This document shows, one piece after another, positions 36,346-36,684 of a stretch of DNA of 36,684 nt. Source of the DNA: Phyllobacteriaceae bacterium Water-Bin73 (lineage in GTDB: Bacteria > Pseudomonadota > Alphaproteobacteria > RS24); NCBI GenBank assembly GCA_900197605.1, contig FZLQ01000006.1:1-36684 (forward strand), read 5' to 3'. Within the stretch, counting starts at the first letter, position 1; every line of letters starts with the position of its first letter. The notes beneath the pieces were generated by a model. That model was not told the DNA's origin, searched no databases, and saw only the letters and a list, made by a program, of their open reading frames with translations. Both the position numbers and the translations under genes were made by a program.

Positions 36346-36684
36346 ATGGCTTCGGGCTTCATCATCACTTATGGGCGTGAAATCGATGAGAACATAACCG
36401 TCGAAATCGCCCATGCACGATATGCAGACTCAAGTTCTGATGGCACAAGCTTTTTGGATACCGAATTAACGGCATTTGAAATTTCCGGCATCTTCCAATT
36501 TGACGGGGGAGCACCTTTTGTGCGCCTCGGCTATAGTGACGGCGAACTAAAAGCGCCAGTCATAAGATTGGATACGCTAGAAATTATAGGCAGCTTGGAG
36601 GAAAGCCAAAGCGGACCACTTTTTGGCGTCGGGTTCGACATTCCAATCAACGCGTCAAAATCCGCTATTCGGTTAGAATATAAC
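36346..36684 (+). CDS. outer-membrane beta-barrel protein, apparently 5'-truncated and running off the window
   Basis: From 36307 this frame is open to the edge of the window. The translation shows alternating polar/apolar strands and aromatic ends typical of a small Opa/OmpA-like barrel: ASGFIITYGREI, ITVEIAHARYAD, TAFEISGIFQFDGGAPFVRL, then GPLFGVGFDIPI and SAIRLEYN. There is no signal peptide or first strand: in-frame TAG codons at 36304 and 36286 close the frame upstream, and the first ATG is 36346. Either the gene lost its 5' end or the N-terminus lies in another frame through a frameshift. Codon use is more AT-rich than in neighbouring genes (ATA, CTA, AGA), which suggests a different history. 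Confidence 0.55.
   Translation, partial: MASGFIITYGREIDENITVEIAHARYADSSSDGTSFLDTELTAFEISGIFQFDGGAPFVRLGYSDGELKAPVIRLDTLEIIGSLEESQSGPLFGVGFDIPINASKSAIRLEYN

Noticed and set aside
36229-36414. 61-residue minus-strand frame before the barrel gene
   Set aside because: It overlaps repeat copy C and the start of the barrel frame, has no recognisable features, and the plus-strand frame continues as a convincing barrel.

Overview
The window is a compact, moderately GC-rich chromosomal segment of an alphaproteobacterium, almost certainly a free-living aerobe. The clues agree with each other: a housekeeping sigma factor operon with primase (dnaG-rpoD), an ELM1-type protein, a petABC cytochrome bc1 operon with separate b and c1 genes, a PetP/PetR-like regulator pair, an imuA-imuB-dnaE2 mutasome behind a GTTC-N7-GTTC SOS box (the alphaproteobacterial LexA site), and a primase that has lost most of its zinc ligands in the way I recall from some Rhizobiales-like lineages. 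I cannot place it below class with confidence.

Layout. 1-1,200: the 3' end of a CobW-like GTPase gene, a small secreted protein of unknown function, a structured intergenic repeat, and a CAU-anticodon tRNA (probably Ile2) with its terminator. 1,193-6,007 (minus strand): YqeY-like protein, dnaG, rpoD and panD, read from one good promoter at about 6,043-6,071. 6,008-6,454: divergent control region with an unusual carAB leader. 6,455-10,869: carA and carB, making carbamoyl phosphate for arginine and pyrimidines. 10,955-13,986: greA, an Lrp/AsnC regulator, an ELM1-family protein and thioredoxin reductase. 14,133-19,792 (minus): the SOS-inducible mutagenesis cassette imuA-imuB-dnaE2. 20,011-24,242: a METTL7-like methyltransferase, ilvE, and a MarR / OmpR-type response regulator / histidine kinase cluster resembling petP-petR. 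24,239-26,014 (minus): proC, a YbjN-like protein and ubiK. 26,094-32,324 (plus): the overlapping trio lgt-midA-pgeF, then prs, rplY, pth and ychF. 32,460-35,040 (minus): petA-petB-petC. 35,146-36,111: hemF. 36,112-36,684: repeats, then a beta-barrel outer-membrane protein reading frame that lacks its own 5' end.

Most of the window is core metabolism and information processing, tightly packed with many 1-11 bp overlaps. Respiratory functions recur (bc1 complex, hemF for haem, ubiK for ubiquinone, midA for complex I assembly, and a PetR-like two-component system), but they lie in separate transcription units.

The most interesting signals are not genes. (1) The carAB leader carries a strong intrinsic terminator inside a 49-codon leader reading frame with a good ribosome-binding site, whose stop overlaps the carA start. 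This is the architecture of UTP-sensitive pyrBI attenuation in enterobacteria. (2) A structured intergenic repeat of about 72 bp, with two hairpins and paired-arm substitutions, occurs near both ends of the window, with a partial third copy. (3) A second hairpin repeat family occurs at two gene ends. (4) The 3' end of the methyltransferase gene is duplicated 129 bp away, next to the SOS promoter. (5) The barrel gene at the right edge appears truncated and lies beside repeats.
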